A stretch of DNA of 64,000 nt. Origin: Amborella trichopoda (lineage: Eukaryota > Streptophyta > Magnoliopsida > Amborellales > Amborellaceae). Location: contig NW_006499207.1 in NCBI RefSeq assembly GCF_000471905.2, forward strand, positions 1,704,616 through 1,768,615, in the 5' to 3' direction. The notes beneath the pieces were generated by a model that was not told the DNA's origin, did no database searches, and was given only the letters and a program-made list of their open reading frames with translations. A program made the position numbers and the translations under genes. Below are positions 1 to 10,688 of the stretch, piece after piece; within the stretch, counting starts at the first letter, position 1; every line of letters begins with the position of its first letter.

Positions 1-589
1 CTATGGCAGGTTTTTCCATGGCTTCGTCAGTTTCTAACCTTCGTGATGGTCCTTTGCGTTTTGAAGGGACCAATATTTTGGTCATCGTCCTCACCCTCAA
101 TGACTCATGTTGTTGTTGATGTTGAAATGTGGGAGATCTTATGCCCTCTCACTCCGTGATGAACCAATTTTTGTTGTGACTAGATGTAGGAATTTGAGGA
201 TTTTAGGTATACCTCATTAGCCAAGCTTGTGACTATTTGAAAATTGAGTGTCGGCTGAGGTGGCGGTAGTGCATCAAATTGTTTTGTCGGTCCAAGCTTC
301 CTTTCGCGGGATTTCACTTGAACATGGTAAGTGGTGCCGTAAAGACGGTATTCACCGACTTCTGTTATTTCTGAGCTCTTTTACCCATGACCTCACATCA
401 TGTCTGCCCCTTTCATCCATTTTTCTAACGATACCCTTTTAGGGTTTTCACTATGCCTGGATTTTGTTTTCCATAAAACTCTCTTACTCATGGTTTTGTG
501 ACCATGCCCGTCTGTCATTTTTACTCATGGAGTTCCCTTGTTCAGGTGTACAGCATGCCTGTTTCTTATGAAGGCACATTTTTAGGGTC
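1..589. other. Unassigned non-coding sequence
   Basis: I see no convincing coding potential, RNA gene or repeat here. It lies distal to the 3' array of the minus-strand element A, so it could hold the distal 3' part of A or the sequence A inserted into. I could not match it to any LTR in the window. Confidence 0.3.
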
Positions 590-1076
590 GTGCCTTCGAG
601 ACTTGTACGAAGCCTTTTGACGTCAAGCGGCCAGAACGTACACTATAGTTTAGGGTCATACAGCTGAACCGTAGCGGTGGTGAATGGCAGTGAGCGTGGT
701 TGTGGCTTTGAATCACTTTTGAGGAGATGGCACGAGGTTGACTATGAGGAGTTGATGTTGAATGAATGGTGGGTGAATAACAGTGACCCACTAGCTGACG
801 ATGAGTATGGGTGGCGAGATGGCTTGCCATTTTGTGAACATGGGTAAGACTCACTGAGGAATAGTGAAAGATGGTAATGACGAATGGACTCACTAGAAAT
901 GTAATGAAGGTGGTGCGCGCACACGAACGGGTCGGTTAGGGAGGACTTGAGTGAAGATGCACGTAAAAGGGGGTGTGCGCCTATGTGGGGGTATCTTTAA
1001 AGGTCATGCCTCTTAGATCTGGGCGAAGCAGTTTTACATCATGCAGCCAGTAGGTGCACTATGGTTTAAAGTCATA
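590..1076. repeat. Two diverged copies of a ~75-bp block
   Basis: A block running 'ggtcgtgccttcgaga' to 'gggtcatacagc' (about 590-665) recurs in diverged form at about 997-1075 ('ggtcatgcctcttaga' to 'aagtcatatagc'). The second copy runs straight into the 35-bp array, so this is probably the degenerate edge of that array. The 330 bp between the copies show nothing recognisable; reverse-strand ORFs there are short and biased. Confidence 0.45.
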
Positions 1077-2040
1077 TAGCTTGGACTGCGTTTATGCATT
1101 TTAAAGTCATGCAACTCGGACCATGCAATTTAACGTCGTGCAACAAGACCTCCGCTACAATTTAAGGTCTTATAGTTTGGACCATGGCTGTGCAGTTTAA
1201 GGTCATGCAGCATGGACCATGGTTATGCAATTCAAGGCTGTACAACTAGACCTCCGCTACAGTTTAAGGCCATATAGTTTGGATCATGGTTGTGTAGTTT
1301 TAAGTCATGCAGCATGGACCATGGAGTTTAAGGTCGTGTAACTAGACCTCCGCTATAGTATAAGGTCATATAGTTTGGACCATGGCTGTGTAGTTTAAAG
1401 ACTTGCTGCATGGACCATGACTGTACAGTTTAAGGTCATGTAGCATGCACCGTGGCAATGCAATTTAAGGTCATACAGCATGAACCGCGGCTGTACAGTT
1501 TAAGGTCATGCAATGCGGACTGTGGCGGTGTAGTTTAATGTCATGCAGCATGGACCGTGGCTGTACAATTTAAGGTCATGCAGCACGAACGGTGGCTGTG
1601 CAATTTAAGGTCATGCAATGCGAACCATGGCTATGTAGTTTAAGGTCATGCAGCACGCACTGTGGCTGTGCAGTTTAAGGTCACACAGCACGGACCGTGG
1701 CTGTGCAGTTTAGCGTCATGCAATGCAGACCATGGTTGTGCAGTTTAAGGTCATGCACCGTAGTTGTGCAGTTTAAGATCATGCAATACAGACCGTGGAT
1801 GTCCAGTTTAAGGTCATGCAATGCTGACCGTGGCTGTACAGTTTAAGGTCATGCAGATTGAACCGTGGCTGTGCAGTTTAAGGTCATGTAGTGCGGATCG
1901 TGGCTGTGCAGTTTAAGGTCGTGCACCACGGACCGTGGCTGTGCAGTTTAAGGTCATGCAATGCAGAGCATGGCTGTGCAGTTTAAGGTCGTGCAATGCA
2001 AAACATGGCTGTGCAGTTTAAGGACATGCAATGCGGAGAG
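1077..2040. repeat. 35-bp tandem array, left part (3' region of element A)
   Basis: About 27 diverged copies of a 35-bp unit built on 'gtttaaggtcatgcag' followed by 'catggaccgtggctgtgca'. Copies are irregular near 1080-1400 ('ctagacctccgctatag' variants) and regular afterwards. The array resumes at 5361 after an insertion. A subfamily of the same unit makes up 25816-28080. In both places it reads this way on the plus strand beside a minus-strand element, so it appears to be the 3' untranslated tandem array of the family. Confidence 0.9.
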
Positions 2041-2504
2041 TGTCACGACCCTGCTCCCTGACCCCTGTTGGAGGGCGACAGAGTGCGGGATCTCAACCGG
2101 AGGTCGTGAATATCACTCAGGTGAGAGTGGCTAAATGCATAAAAATGTGGACTCGATAGTACACCACGAAAGAAAACTAGAATAAATCCATTCATCGACA
2201 CGTATCAATCCAGAAGGTACAACCATTTCATTCCTTATCAAAAGTATTTACAATTTCTTCGAGGTGCTACTTGCACAAAATACACAAAAGGAAGTATACA
2301 TCATGATGCTGAAACCACCAAAATATACTTTGAAGGTCTTCGGAAGGCAGCTTCTCAAAACTTCTTAATCTCAGGCTTCAAGCCCCCAAATTGCCACCCA
2401 CCTTCACTCTACAGTTATGAAAATAAAATAGAACTAGCTAAAAGCTCAGTATGCAGATCTGCACCATTGCATTCCAACAGGCATGATAGTGAGAGCAATA
2501 TTCA

Positions 2505-2535
2505 ATGCATATATATACATATATATACACATGTA
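2505..2535. repeat. AT/AC microsatellite
   Basis: A short run of alternating 'atatatacatatatatacac' type sequence within the solo-LTR-like insertion. It opens a spurious short reading frame. Confidence 0.7.
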
Positions 2536-3049
2536 TCAAATGAAGCCCCTCAACATGATTTTCAACACTCTAACAGTAATGTGATAAAGGTAGTTCAATA
2601 TATAATGCATAAGTCACAATCTCCTTACTTAAAGCAGAGAAATAAGGGCAACAGATCACTGATATAGTTAAAAGTTCATGCAAAAAGCTTAAATAAGACA
2701 GGTGAATAGGTTCAATTACTCCTGAAGTAGAAGTCACATCGGTCAGGCTAAGCCAATCTTAAACTTGGGACTTCTACCCTCATTCAGGAGGGTAGACATT
2801 GTAAAGTGGGTAAATCCACTTCAGAATGTCCTCACTCACGCACACAATCCCCAACACGCTTTGAGGTTTCGATAAGCAGTGGCCGTACAAGGCACAACCC
2901 TCTCCTTATGCTCTGCTGGCGAGAGAGCGTTACACTATCATTAAGTAGCCCAATGTGTAGTGCCTACATAGATCTGAGGGGCACAACCCTCCCAACTACT
3001 CACATCTTGAGTCCCATCCTATCATGGGGAGTCAAGAGAAGATCACTGC

Positions 3050-3672
3050 TGCCGACACCATCATTCACACAGTAGGTACCCTTCCCAATAGGCAGTTGCT
3101 AGCACCATCATTCACACAGTAGGTGCTTATTCACATAACACGTAAGCATCGCAGCTGCCGGCACCATCATTCACATAGCAGGTACCCTTCCCAACAGGTA
3201 GCTGCTAGCATCACCATTCACACAGTAGGTGCCCATTCACATATCACATAAATAACATGATACCATCATTCACACAGTAGGTATCCATTCACATATCACA
3301 TAAATAGCATGATACCATTATTCACACAGTAGGTATCTCTTCAGCTATCACATAAATAGCATGATACCATCATTCACACAGTAGGTATTTATTCACATAT
3401 CACATAAGAAGCATGATACCGTCCTTCACACAGTAGGTATCCGTTCATATATCACATAAATAGCATATACCATTATTCACACAGTAGGTATCCACTCACA
3501 TATTACATAAATAGCATGATACCATCATTCACACAGTAGGTATCCATTCTTATATCACATAAGTAGCATGATACCATCATTCACACAACAGGTATCCATT
3601 CACATATCACATAAATAGCATGATATCATCATTCACCCAGTAGGTATCCATTCATATATCACATAAATAGCA
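3050..3672. repeat. 52-bp tandem repeat inside the insertion
   Basis: About 11 copies of a ~52-bp unit around 'ttcacacagtaggtatcc' plus 'attcacatatcacataaa' and 'tagcatgatacc'. The first copies (3050-3240) are more diverged and use 'aggtacccttcccaa'. Internal arrays of this kind are common in very long plant LTRs. Confidence 0.9.
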
Positions 3673-5095
3673 ATATCACATTTTGGTAGTGGTACATCAC
3701 ACTTTAACAGTATCACATTGACAGTATCATAGTAATAGTAACATTATTTCAGTTAAGCCTTATTGCTCAATTTCTGACCATTAAGGGCAATGACATGTAC
3801 TTACCATTAGGGTCGTAACCTTTGGACCATATGGAGTTTGAAGATGGTTCTAAAACCACTTTTGTGAAAAACACACCTATCCCTCAAATGGGAGTGGTTT
3901 GAAGACAATTGAAGCTCGTTCGACCTCTTAAAGGTTCAAAGAGATAAGGGTTAACTAGCTGCACTCAGCTGTGTATAGTGGATAACGATGTACCTTGCTT
4001 CATATCACTATAACGTTCAAACCGTGAGGCAACTTGTGACGGTTCCAAAATCAAAGTTTAATCCAAGGCATATATCTTTCGAACAATGCAAATTTCAAAC
4101 TATTTGGATTTCGTTTATCTGTTCAAAGACTCATGCCAAACAAGGTGATAGTTCTGAATTATATAAACACTGCCCACAATAACATATCTTCATAAAATGA
4201 AGTATAACATTCAATCTAAAAATAATTTCAAAATAGTTCTCATGAAAGTTTTATCTCATTCAAAGATATTTCAAATGTCTATGGTTTGGTCCATAGTGAG
4301 CTTCATTTGGTCAGTTAAAATCCATGACAACAGTGGTACTAGTGAAAATCCAGGAAAACAGTCAATAATGATATACCTTCTAATTTTGAAATATAACTTT
4401 ATTTTGGTGAAGAATTTTAGCAAACGAAAAAAAAAAAAATTTCCTAGACTCTTATATCTTCCCAATGGCTATGATTTTAAGTCAATCAGAATCCATTTGG
4501 TCATTCAAAATTCTCTTTCAAGAACACACATGTTCCTGGAATTTCACAGTGGCATATAGCATATCTCAAGAACACATTCCATGGTCTTCATTCATGGTGA
4601 GTAACATGAAAACAGCCATTCACTCACAGTGAAGACAAATAACATGCATTTCTCACATAATCTAAGAATCATACATTCAGTCTTAGCATCCACTTTCATT
4701 ATAGAAAAAAACCCTCAAATTTCAATGAAAAAGGCCTAAATTCACGTTCCTTGCTTAGAACACTTGCATAAATTCCTACGCATCCTCACAACTACTATGC
4801 AATGGTGATGGATCCACTTAGCTGAATAACAATGGTGCCTTCTCCAATCCTCTTCTATAGCTCTCACCCGCCTAATAATGGCTGCCCTCCAACAATCACT
4901 TATTCCAACCTTGTGTCTTAAAGAGAGAAATGAAGGATGAGTGGCATGGGTGAGAAAAGAGGCTTAAGTACTCTTGAGGGTGGGGTGGCTGCCCAAGTGG
5001 CACCAAAAGACCGCAATATCTAAACAAGTGGCACTCAAACAGCATGCATCTAACAAGTCGCACTCAAGTAGCATGCATCTAACAAGTGGCACCTT
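3673..5095. other. AT-rich body of the insertion, no gene
   Basis: Non-coding AT-rich sequence including an A13 run near 4427-4439. Three ORFs of 64-120 codons here have low-complexity, non-conserved translations, and I do not support them as genes. Confidence 0.5.
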
Positions 5096-5099
5096 CAAC

Positions 5100-5335
5100 T
5101 CATGCATGTTAGAGACCCAGCCAGCGTTGGCACTCACCCAACCGGCACTGGCACTTAACCCAGCCAGTGCTGGCACTGAACCTAATCAACGTTGGCACTT
5201 AACCCAAGCAATACTAACATTCAACCCAGCTGGCACTGACACTTAACCCAGCCGGTGCTGGCATTCAACCCAGCTGGTGTTGCCCACACTTAGCCGGTGG
5301 TGCCCACACTCAGCCGGCGCTGAGCTCTCTACATA
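5100..5335. repeat. GCTGGCACT short-motif array
   Basis: About 11 spaced copies of a ~20-bp unit, 'cccagccggtgctggcac' and variants, close to the right end of the insertion. The core 'ccggYgctgg' resembles motifs in the LTR arrays and antisense-gene leaders of elements A, B, C and F. Confidence 0.75.
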
Positions 5336-5360
5336 GCTGGGAAAAGTTTGGGTCATCACA

Positions 5361-5445
5361 GACCATGGCTGCGTAGTTTAAGGTCATGCAGCATGGACCG
5401 TGGCTGTGCAGTTTAAGGTCATGCAGCACGGATCGTTGTGAGGTG
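5361..5445. repeat. 35-bp tandem array, right part
   Basis: Two to three units of the same 35-bp repeat found at 1077-2040. They resume directly after the insertion and show that the insertion is younger than the array. Confidence 0.9.
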
Positions 5446-5679
5446 AAGGAATGCGATTCCATAGGGAACAGAGCCGTCACCAAAGACTGGGCTCCCTGAG
5501 GAGTGAGATTGTGATGCAGGGAATGAACTTCCTGAAGAGGCAGAACAATTGTCTAGAGGGGAGTGTCACAGCATGATCGTAGCACTAAGTGTTGGATGGC
5601 ACAAGTGGCACTAGGCTTAGATGGTATGTGCACGACGTTAGGTACTTGTTGAAGAGCGCAACGCTAAATCATTCATGAA
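5446..5679. other. Spacer between two arrays, no gene
   Basis: Non-coding stretch between the 35-bp array and the 27-bp array. It contains one 'aagtggcactagg' motif but no ORF or signal I can support. Confidence 0.4.
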
Positions 5680-6018
5680 GAGGGCGGCGATAGCCTCTGG
5701 GCGAAGGCGCGTGGCGATGGCCCTTGAAAAAGGTAGGTGGCGATGGCCCTTTGATGAAGGCATGCAACGATAGCCTTTGGGCAAAGGCACGCGGTGATAA
5801 CCCTTGATGAGGGCTTGCGGCGATTGCCCTTTGATGAAGGCATGTGGTGATAGCCTCTAGGCAAATGCGCACGGTGATAGCCCTTGAGGACGGCGTACGA
5901 CGATAGCCCTTTGACGAAGGCATGCAATGATAGCCTTAGGGTGAAGGCATGCGGTGATGGCCCTTGACGAAAGCGCGTGGTGATGGCCCTTGATGAAGGC
6001 ACGCAGTGATAGCCCCTT
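5680..6018. repeat. 27-bp array with three-unit higher-order period
   Basis: About 12 copies of a 26-27-bp unit ending 'gcgtggcgatgg' or 'gcatgcggtgatag'. Three unit types alternate, with heads 'cctYtgggc', 'cccttgaNga' and 'ccctttgatgaagg', giving a period of about 80 bp. It lies just upstream of the antisense promoter of element A. Long minus-strand ORFs across it are a by-product of the period and have no supporting homology. Confidence 0.85.
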
Positions 6019-6124
6019 TCGGGCCTCGGGCTTGACCCGCCCCGACCTGGTCTTATTGTCGTTTGGAGATGAGGAATGCAACATCTTTTTGTGTTTATCG
6101 AGGGCAGTTTGCAGCACTGTTGAG

Positions 6125-6133
6125 TATAAAATA
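6125..6133 (+). promoter_or_regulatory. TATA box of the antisense unit in element A
   Basis: TATAAAATA, followed by a C-run/T-rich block and then 'gaagggtaaaac'. The same layout (TATA box, cccc/tttt block, 'agggtaaaaactt') occurs at 28961 (+), 24740 (-) and 47028 (-). It reads plus-ward while element A is minus, so it would drive an antisense transcript toward 7319. A TATA box followed by a conserved leader is seen; promoter function is inferred. Confidence 0.6.
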
Positions 6134-7064
6134 GGAAAAAAACCCCTTTTACTATTTTAACGAAGGGTAAAACAGTAGAAGAGATTTTTAGAGAGAGAGA
6201 GCCAGGGCTTCTAGGACGGGATTTTCGATGAGAACTTCCAGGCTAAACCTTGCAGTGGCAGGCTATTGCAAGTCCTTATAGCATGACTACGAACATCGTT
6301 GGGGAGTACCAAGGCTTTCTAAACAAGGAGCAGGGTTTCTTGAGGCCTTAATGAGTTTGTAGAGGTGCCCTGCTGGAATTTGAGTGCTCTTTTAGTCATT
6401 CTGGAGTTGACGAGAGGTTGCAGAGCGTTTAGAGGGCTATGACGGTCCTCTGACTATTAAAGGAGAAGAAGTAGTAACATCAGTGGGCTTACCGAGCACT
6501 CAGTGGAATTCTGGTGAGTTTGTGACAAACTGGTGAAGTGCGAAAGAAAGGAGAAGGGAAACCCACAGGGTCTCAAGGAAGCTTTCAGGGATTTCTGGTG
6601 GTTTTTTGCTAACTCTAGTAGTAACTAGAAGGTGGGGAAGGGCTTTCCAGTGAACAAGAGCGAGTTCTCAGTGAAGAGGGGAAACGTTGGTGGGAACCCG
6701 AAGGGTTCCAGGGCCATATTGGTCGAGAGACGAAGGGTCATGAGAAGGTGGACGGTTGCCGCAGGCAGGTAGCTGATGAAACCGAAGAAGCACAAGGGTT
6801 AATGCCCCTTAGGAATTGGGGACAGTGGGAACTAATGTGAGTTAATAAGTCACATGCAGTGCTGCCTTCACGCATCCCTAGGCCACGCTTGGCAATAGCG
6901 ACTTTCAGGAGCACGTTGCTTGCGACAATGGTATCGTGCAATGTTGGCCTACCCATGGTGATGGTAGAATGCGGCATTGTGTTGCGCATGGCGACAATTG
7001 CGCATGGTGTTGCGTTGTGTGCGGCGATGACCGCGGACGACGATGTCTCACGGGATCAAGAGTG
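6134..7064 (+). other. Leader of the antisense unit in element A
   Basis: Leader-like region with phrases shared with the leaders in B, C and F ('gagagagag', then 'tttctgg', 'ggtggacggttgcc'). Short ORFs at 6859-7065 (plus) and 6738-7123 (minus) overlap each other and have skewed composition, so I do not call them as genes. Confidence 0.4.
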
Positions 7065-7229
7065 ATGGCAAACGAGGAAGCCCTACAGCCGCGGTCTATT
7101 GAAAGCCAAGTCCTCCAGCTCAATCGTGAAGTCCATGTTGCTCCATCATGGGCTAGTTCCTTGGCAGGTTGCCATGCCTTGTCAAATGAATTGAAGCTGA
7201 CTCAGGAATGGTTGGCTTCTTCTTTTTAG
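7065..7229 (+). pseudogene. Short antisense ORF remnant of element A (54 aa)
   Basis: A 54-codon ORF whose second half, with the motifs VLQLNREVHV and NELKLTQEWLASS, is matched in element B on the minus strand around 23420-23720 (VLQHNSEVHV, NELKLTQKWLASS). Conservation of peptide and spacing between two element copies suggests it was once coding. It occupies the place where elements C and F carry a PMD-like gene, but I see no similarity to that protein. Its function is unknown. It may be the C-terminal scrap of a different captured gene, with the start chosen only because it is the first in-frame ATG. Confidence 0.4.
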
Positions 7230-7318
7230 CCTATAAGCCCTCTTATCCTCAGATGCAAAAGCTTTGTAACCTCCATAGAAATGGTATTTTGACCGTAGCT
7301 TGTAACTTGTCCTGATGC

Positions 7319-7324
7319 AATAAA
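7319..7324 (+). terminator. PolyA signal of the antisense unit (A)
   Basis: AATAAA in 'cctgatgcaataaatg'. Matching signals follow the antisense genes in C ('actgatgaataaagcg', 33680), B (minus, 23130) and F (minus, 42405). It lies about 60 bp from the end of element A's pol on the other strand, so the two transcripts would overlap. Confidence 0.55.
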
Positions 7325-7384
7325 TGAAATGAACTTCCCTTGAGTTGGCTTGATGTTCTTCATCTTCATTTCTTTCTTTTTACT

Positions 7385-8624
7385 TCACGCACCGTACTTT
7401 AAGGATATGTCAGGATAGTACTTCTTTAGGTATCGTTCATTGATAACTGGCATTGCCTCTCCTTCATCTGAGTTTGCCAGTACATAGGCCCAGTTTGGTG
7501 TTGTCTTTTTTACTATGAATGGACCTTCCCACTTGGGTTCAAATTTTCCTTTGCATTGTCCATGCATGACAATCGGTTTCTTAACTGCTAAAACTAGATC
7601 CCCAGGAGCGAATGAGCGAACATTGACAAACTTGTCAAAGGCTCTCTTCATTCTTCCTTGATTGAGCTAGAGGTTTTGCTGAGCCTCTAGTCTCTTTCCG
7701 TCGAGGGAATCCAACTCTTGGTAACGTCAGTCAGTCCCTGATGTATAGTGGCATGAACTGATGGTATTTTAACCTCGAGGGGTAAGACAGCCTCACCTCC
7801 ATGGACCAAGGAATAAGGAGTGGAATTTGTAGCATTTTGGGTGGTGGTACGATAGGCCCACAGACCTTCAGGAAGCTTCTCATGCCAGTTCCTCTTTGAC
7901 TTTGAGACTGACTTTTGGAGCACCCCGCATAGAGTTTTGTTGAATGTTTCAGCAAAACCATTTGCTCGAGGGTAGTACATGGTCGAGTACTTCAACTCAA
8001 AACCGAACTGGTTGGCAAGGTGATCAACGTGATGGCTTCTGAACTGGGGGCCACTATCAGAAATTATTCGGTCTGGAACCCCGAATCGGTAGATGATGTG
8101 GTGACGCATGATGTTGGCTACTGCGGTCCTTGAAACCTGCTTGAGAGGGACAACTTTGGCACACTTGGAAAAGTAATCTATCACTGCTAGAATGAAGGCA
8201 TGACCCAAGGCAAAAGGAGGGTGGGCCCTACAATATCCATACTTCACTGGGAAAAGGGCCACAATGTCACTGTAGGGTGAAGAGGCTTCGAGGGCTGATG
8301 AATGAGGCTAGAGTAAATCTGAAACACCTGGCATCTCTTAGCATAGTTTTGTGCATCAACCACAATTGAAGGCCAATAATAGCCGACTCTGTGGATGTGG
8401 TCGTAAAGCTTAGGGCCGGACTGATGCAGCCCGTAGATACCCGAGTGCACTTCTTCGAGGACTTTGCTTGCTTCCTGTGTATCGACCCATCTAAGGAGAG
8501 TTCTATCAAATGACTGACGAAAGAGCGCATCCTCCTTGAGAAAGGTGTGCTTGGTAGACATCCGTCGTATGCCGATCCATTGGGCCCGATCCTGAGGTAG
8601 CCTTCTATGCTTTATGACGTCCAT
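7385..8624 (-). pseudogene. Integrase of element A (frameshifted)
   Basis: Three consecutive pieces. 8624-8244 carries the zinc-binding region (HSGIYGLHQSG ... AKRCQVFQI); the second Cys of the HHCC motif is replaced by Phe. 8262-7687 carries the catalytic core, with ISDSGPQF supplying the second Asp and ANGFAET the Glu. The first Asp (MDIVG) sits in a different frame just after the join, so there is a frameshift there. 7651-7385 carries the C-terminal part (FAPGDLVL, KFEPKWEGPF, YLKKYYPD). This enzyme inserts the element cDNA into the chromosome; this copy cannot make a whole protein. Confidence 0.88.
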
Positions 8625-8927
8625 GATTGGCTCCCTCTAGTCTTCAACTTGCTCAACCTATGCACACATCGGGTTGAAAAATTCGGTCTCCTACTTCTTG
8701 ACCTTGGATTCTTTACCTCGGGGCATCTCTTTCTCTGCCTCAATGACATCTTTGACCGTGAGAAGTGCCCTGAATGGGTAAGGTAGGCATTCAAGGAAGA
8801 CATTCCTCTCATCATCTCCATCAACTTTAGTTCTTAAGTTGACATGTCTCCATTCGGTTACTCAAACAAGAGTGGGCCCTGATGAAGACAATTGAATGGT
8901 GGCACCGAGCTTTGAGAGCGCATCAGC
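8625..8927 (-). other. Linker between aRNase H and integrase (A)
   Basis: Degenerate coding linker that aligns with element B at about 21600-21780 ('gatgatgagaggaatgtctt' type sequence). It has no recognisable domain and is interrupted by stops. Confidence 0.5.
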
Positions 8928-9290
8928 CTACGAGTTTGGCCCTCTAAGGATGTGACTTAGGGAGAAATCATCCAACCTGGCCATATAAGATTTGTTCGTG
9001 TCATGATAAGGCTTGAGAGTATCCTTCTTTACGTCATAGATCCCTCTAAGTTGCCGGATGACCAGCTCATAGTCGTGGATGATGTTTAGGTGCTCCAAGT
9101 CTAGCTCTTGGGCGATCTCCAGTCTGATTATGAGGGTTTGATACTCATCTTCGTTATGAGAAAACATCTCTGCAAGCGAGAAGGATAGAGGGATCATTCT
9201 TCCATTGAGAGTTAAGAACACAACTCCGGCGCCCCCTCTATCTGATTGGAATGCTCCGTTAAAGTACATTTCCCACAGTTGAGATGGCAC
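8928..9290 (-). pseudogene. Second (archaeal-type) RNase H of element A
   Basis: A 120-codon ORF with YFNGAFQSDRGGAGVVFLT, then NEDEYQTLII and ELVIRQLRGIYDV, the pattern of the extra RNase H domain that marks the Tat lineage. The usual first catalytic Asp (FDGA) is Asn here. The Glu and the second Asp (HDYELVI) remain. A stop separates it from the integrase, at the same NS-stop-ADAL site as in element B. It would degrade RNA in RNA-DNA hybrids. Confidence 0.82.
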
Positions 9291-9335
9291 TGTATAGAAA
9301 ACTTCTTCATTTGGGAGGTCGCTCGACAGGGGAGA

Positions 9336-9833
9336 TTATGAAGGAACTGTGTGAGCTCTGAGGAAATCTGTTAAGGCTTGACCTTTGACCACCTTCTGTG
9401 GTACATACATGAGGTCGAACGTCATCAGCAGTAATGCCCACTTTGCTAAACATCTTAACAAGCACGACCGGGTCATGAGGAACTTGACCAGACCGACTTT
9501 GGAGATTAACATGACCTCGTGACTGGGCAAGTAGTGGGGGAGCTTCTGAACTGCAAAGATCAAGGTTAAGCACATCTTTTTAATGGGAGGGTAATTTTTT
9601 TTGGCTCGTTGCATTCTACGGTTGAGATAGTAGAGTGTTGTCTCTTTCCCTCCATCATTATTCTGCAATTTGAGTGCCCCAAGGGATTCATCAACAGCGG
9701 CCATGTATAAGATGAGAGGCCTTCCTAACACTGATGTAGAGAGCACTGTTGGATTCAACAAGTATTGCTTGATGTCATCGAGCGTAGCATGGCATGCTTC
9801 GTCCCATATGAAGGGAGTGTCCTTTTTCAGCAA
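9336..9833 (-). pseudogene. RT connection / first RNase H of element A
   Basis: A 165-codon ORF beginning in the RT thumb/connection region (MLKKDTPFIWDEAC). It continues into the gypsy RNase H (RPLILYMAAVDESLGA, then KETTLYYLNRRM and YPPIKKMCLTLIFA). It ends just before the aRNase H, with VVKGQALTDFL at the boundary. The same order is found in B at 20620-21069. The frame breaks between the RT fingers/palm and this piece. Confidence 0.85.
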
Positions 9834-10041
9834 GTGTGAAAAGGGTTTGCATAGTCCTGAGAGGTTTGAGATGAACCTTCGAATGTGGGCTAGCTTTCCT
9901 TAGAGAGACCGCAGTTCATGCAAGTTCGTAGGTGGTGGCATGTTCTGAATTACCTTGATCTTGATTGTCTCAATATCCAGCCCTTGGTATCTCAAGATGA
10001 ACCCTAAAAATTTTCTCGAGCATAGGCGCATTTCAAGGGTT

Positions 10042-10688
10042 TCATCTTAAGTTGTTGACACCGCAGTGGTCGAATACCTTTTTAAGGTCTTGTTTGTGGG
10101 CATCCATTGTTTCAGATTTCACCACCAAGTCATCCACATAGCACTCGACCTCCTTGTGGATCATGTCCTTGAATATGGTTATCATGGTCGCTGGTACGTG
10201 GCACATGCATGCTTTAACCTGAAAGGTATCACAGTGAAGCAAAAAACACCTTTTGGGGTTAACAACGCAGTGGCCTCCTCATCTTCTAATGCTATCCTGA
10301 TTTGATTATAGCTAGAGTACCCATCCATAAAGAAAAAGATTTGGCAATAAGCCATGGAGTCAACAAGCATCTCAGTGAACGGCAAGGGAAAGTCGTCCTT
10401 GGGGCAGGCGGTGTTCAAGTCACGGAAATCAATACAGACCCTAATTTGGCCATTCTTCATTTTGTCTAGGACAACATTTGTTAGCCATCTTGGGTATTTA
10501 ACTTCACGTATGAACCCAGCTTGCCTGAGCTTTTTTACCTTAGCATCGATCTGCATCACGAGGTTGGGTCTAAACCTCCTTGATTTATGCTTCATGGGTT
10601 TGATGGTGGGATCAATACCGAGGTGATGGATAACAATCTGAGGGTCTAGACCAGGCATCTCATGATAATACCAAGCGAAGACATCCAA
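10042..10688 (-). pseudogene. Reverse transcriptase of element A
   Basis: Two overlapping pieces: 10688-10182 (DVFAWYYHEMPGLDP, then QAGFIREVKYPRWL, IRVCIDFRDLNTACPKDD, FFMDGYSSYNQI) and 10242-10042 (MITIFKDMIHKE, YVDDLVVKS). A frameshift lies within 10242-10182, just before the YVDD catalytic box. Order and motifs match the RT of B (19771-20553). It would copy element RNA into DNA. Confidence 0.92.

Larger units (their letters stand above)
2041..5360. mobile_element. Solo-LTR-like insertion inside the 35-bp array
   Basis: A 3320-bp segment splits the array exactly. It starts 'tgtcacgaccc' and ends 'gggtcatcaca', so it has TG...CA ends and imperfect 11-bp inverted termini, as in long-LTR Ty3 elements (Tekay/Del-like termini often begin this way). 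It has no gag-pol coding, so a solo LTR left by LTR-LTR recombination is the simplest reading. The 5-bp flanks (gagag / gacca) are not a clean duplication. Short ORFs inside look like noise. Orientation is undetermined. Confidence 0.65.

Noticed and set aside
1077..2040. CRISPR-like array
   Set aside because: Units are contiguous 35-bp tandem repeats without unique spacers, in a plant genome.
5669..6117. Overlapping minus-strand ORFs with repeated 'KGHRHA'-like residues
   Set aside because: Produced by the 27-bp array; three frames are open at once.
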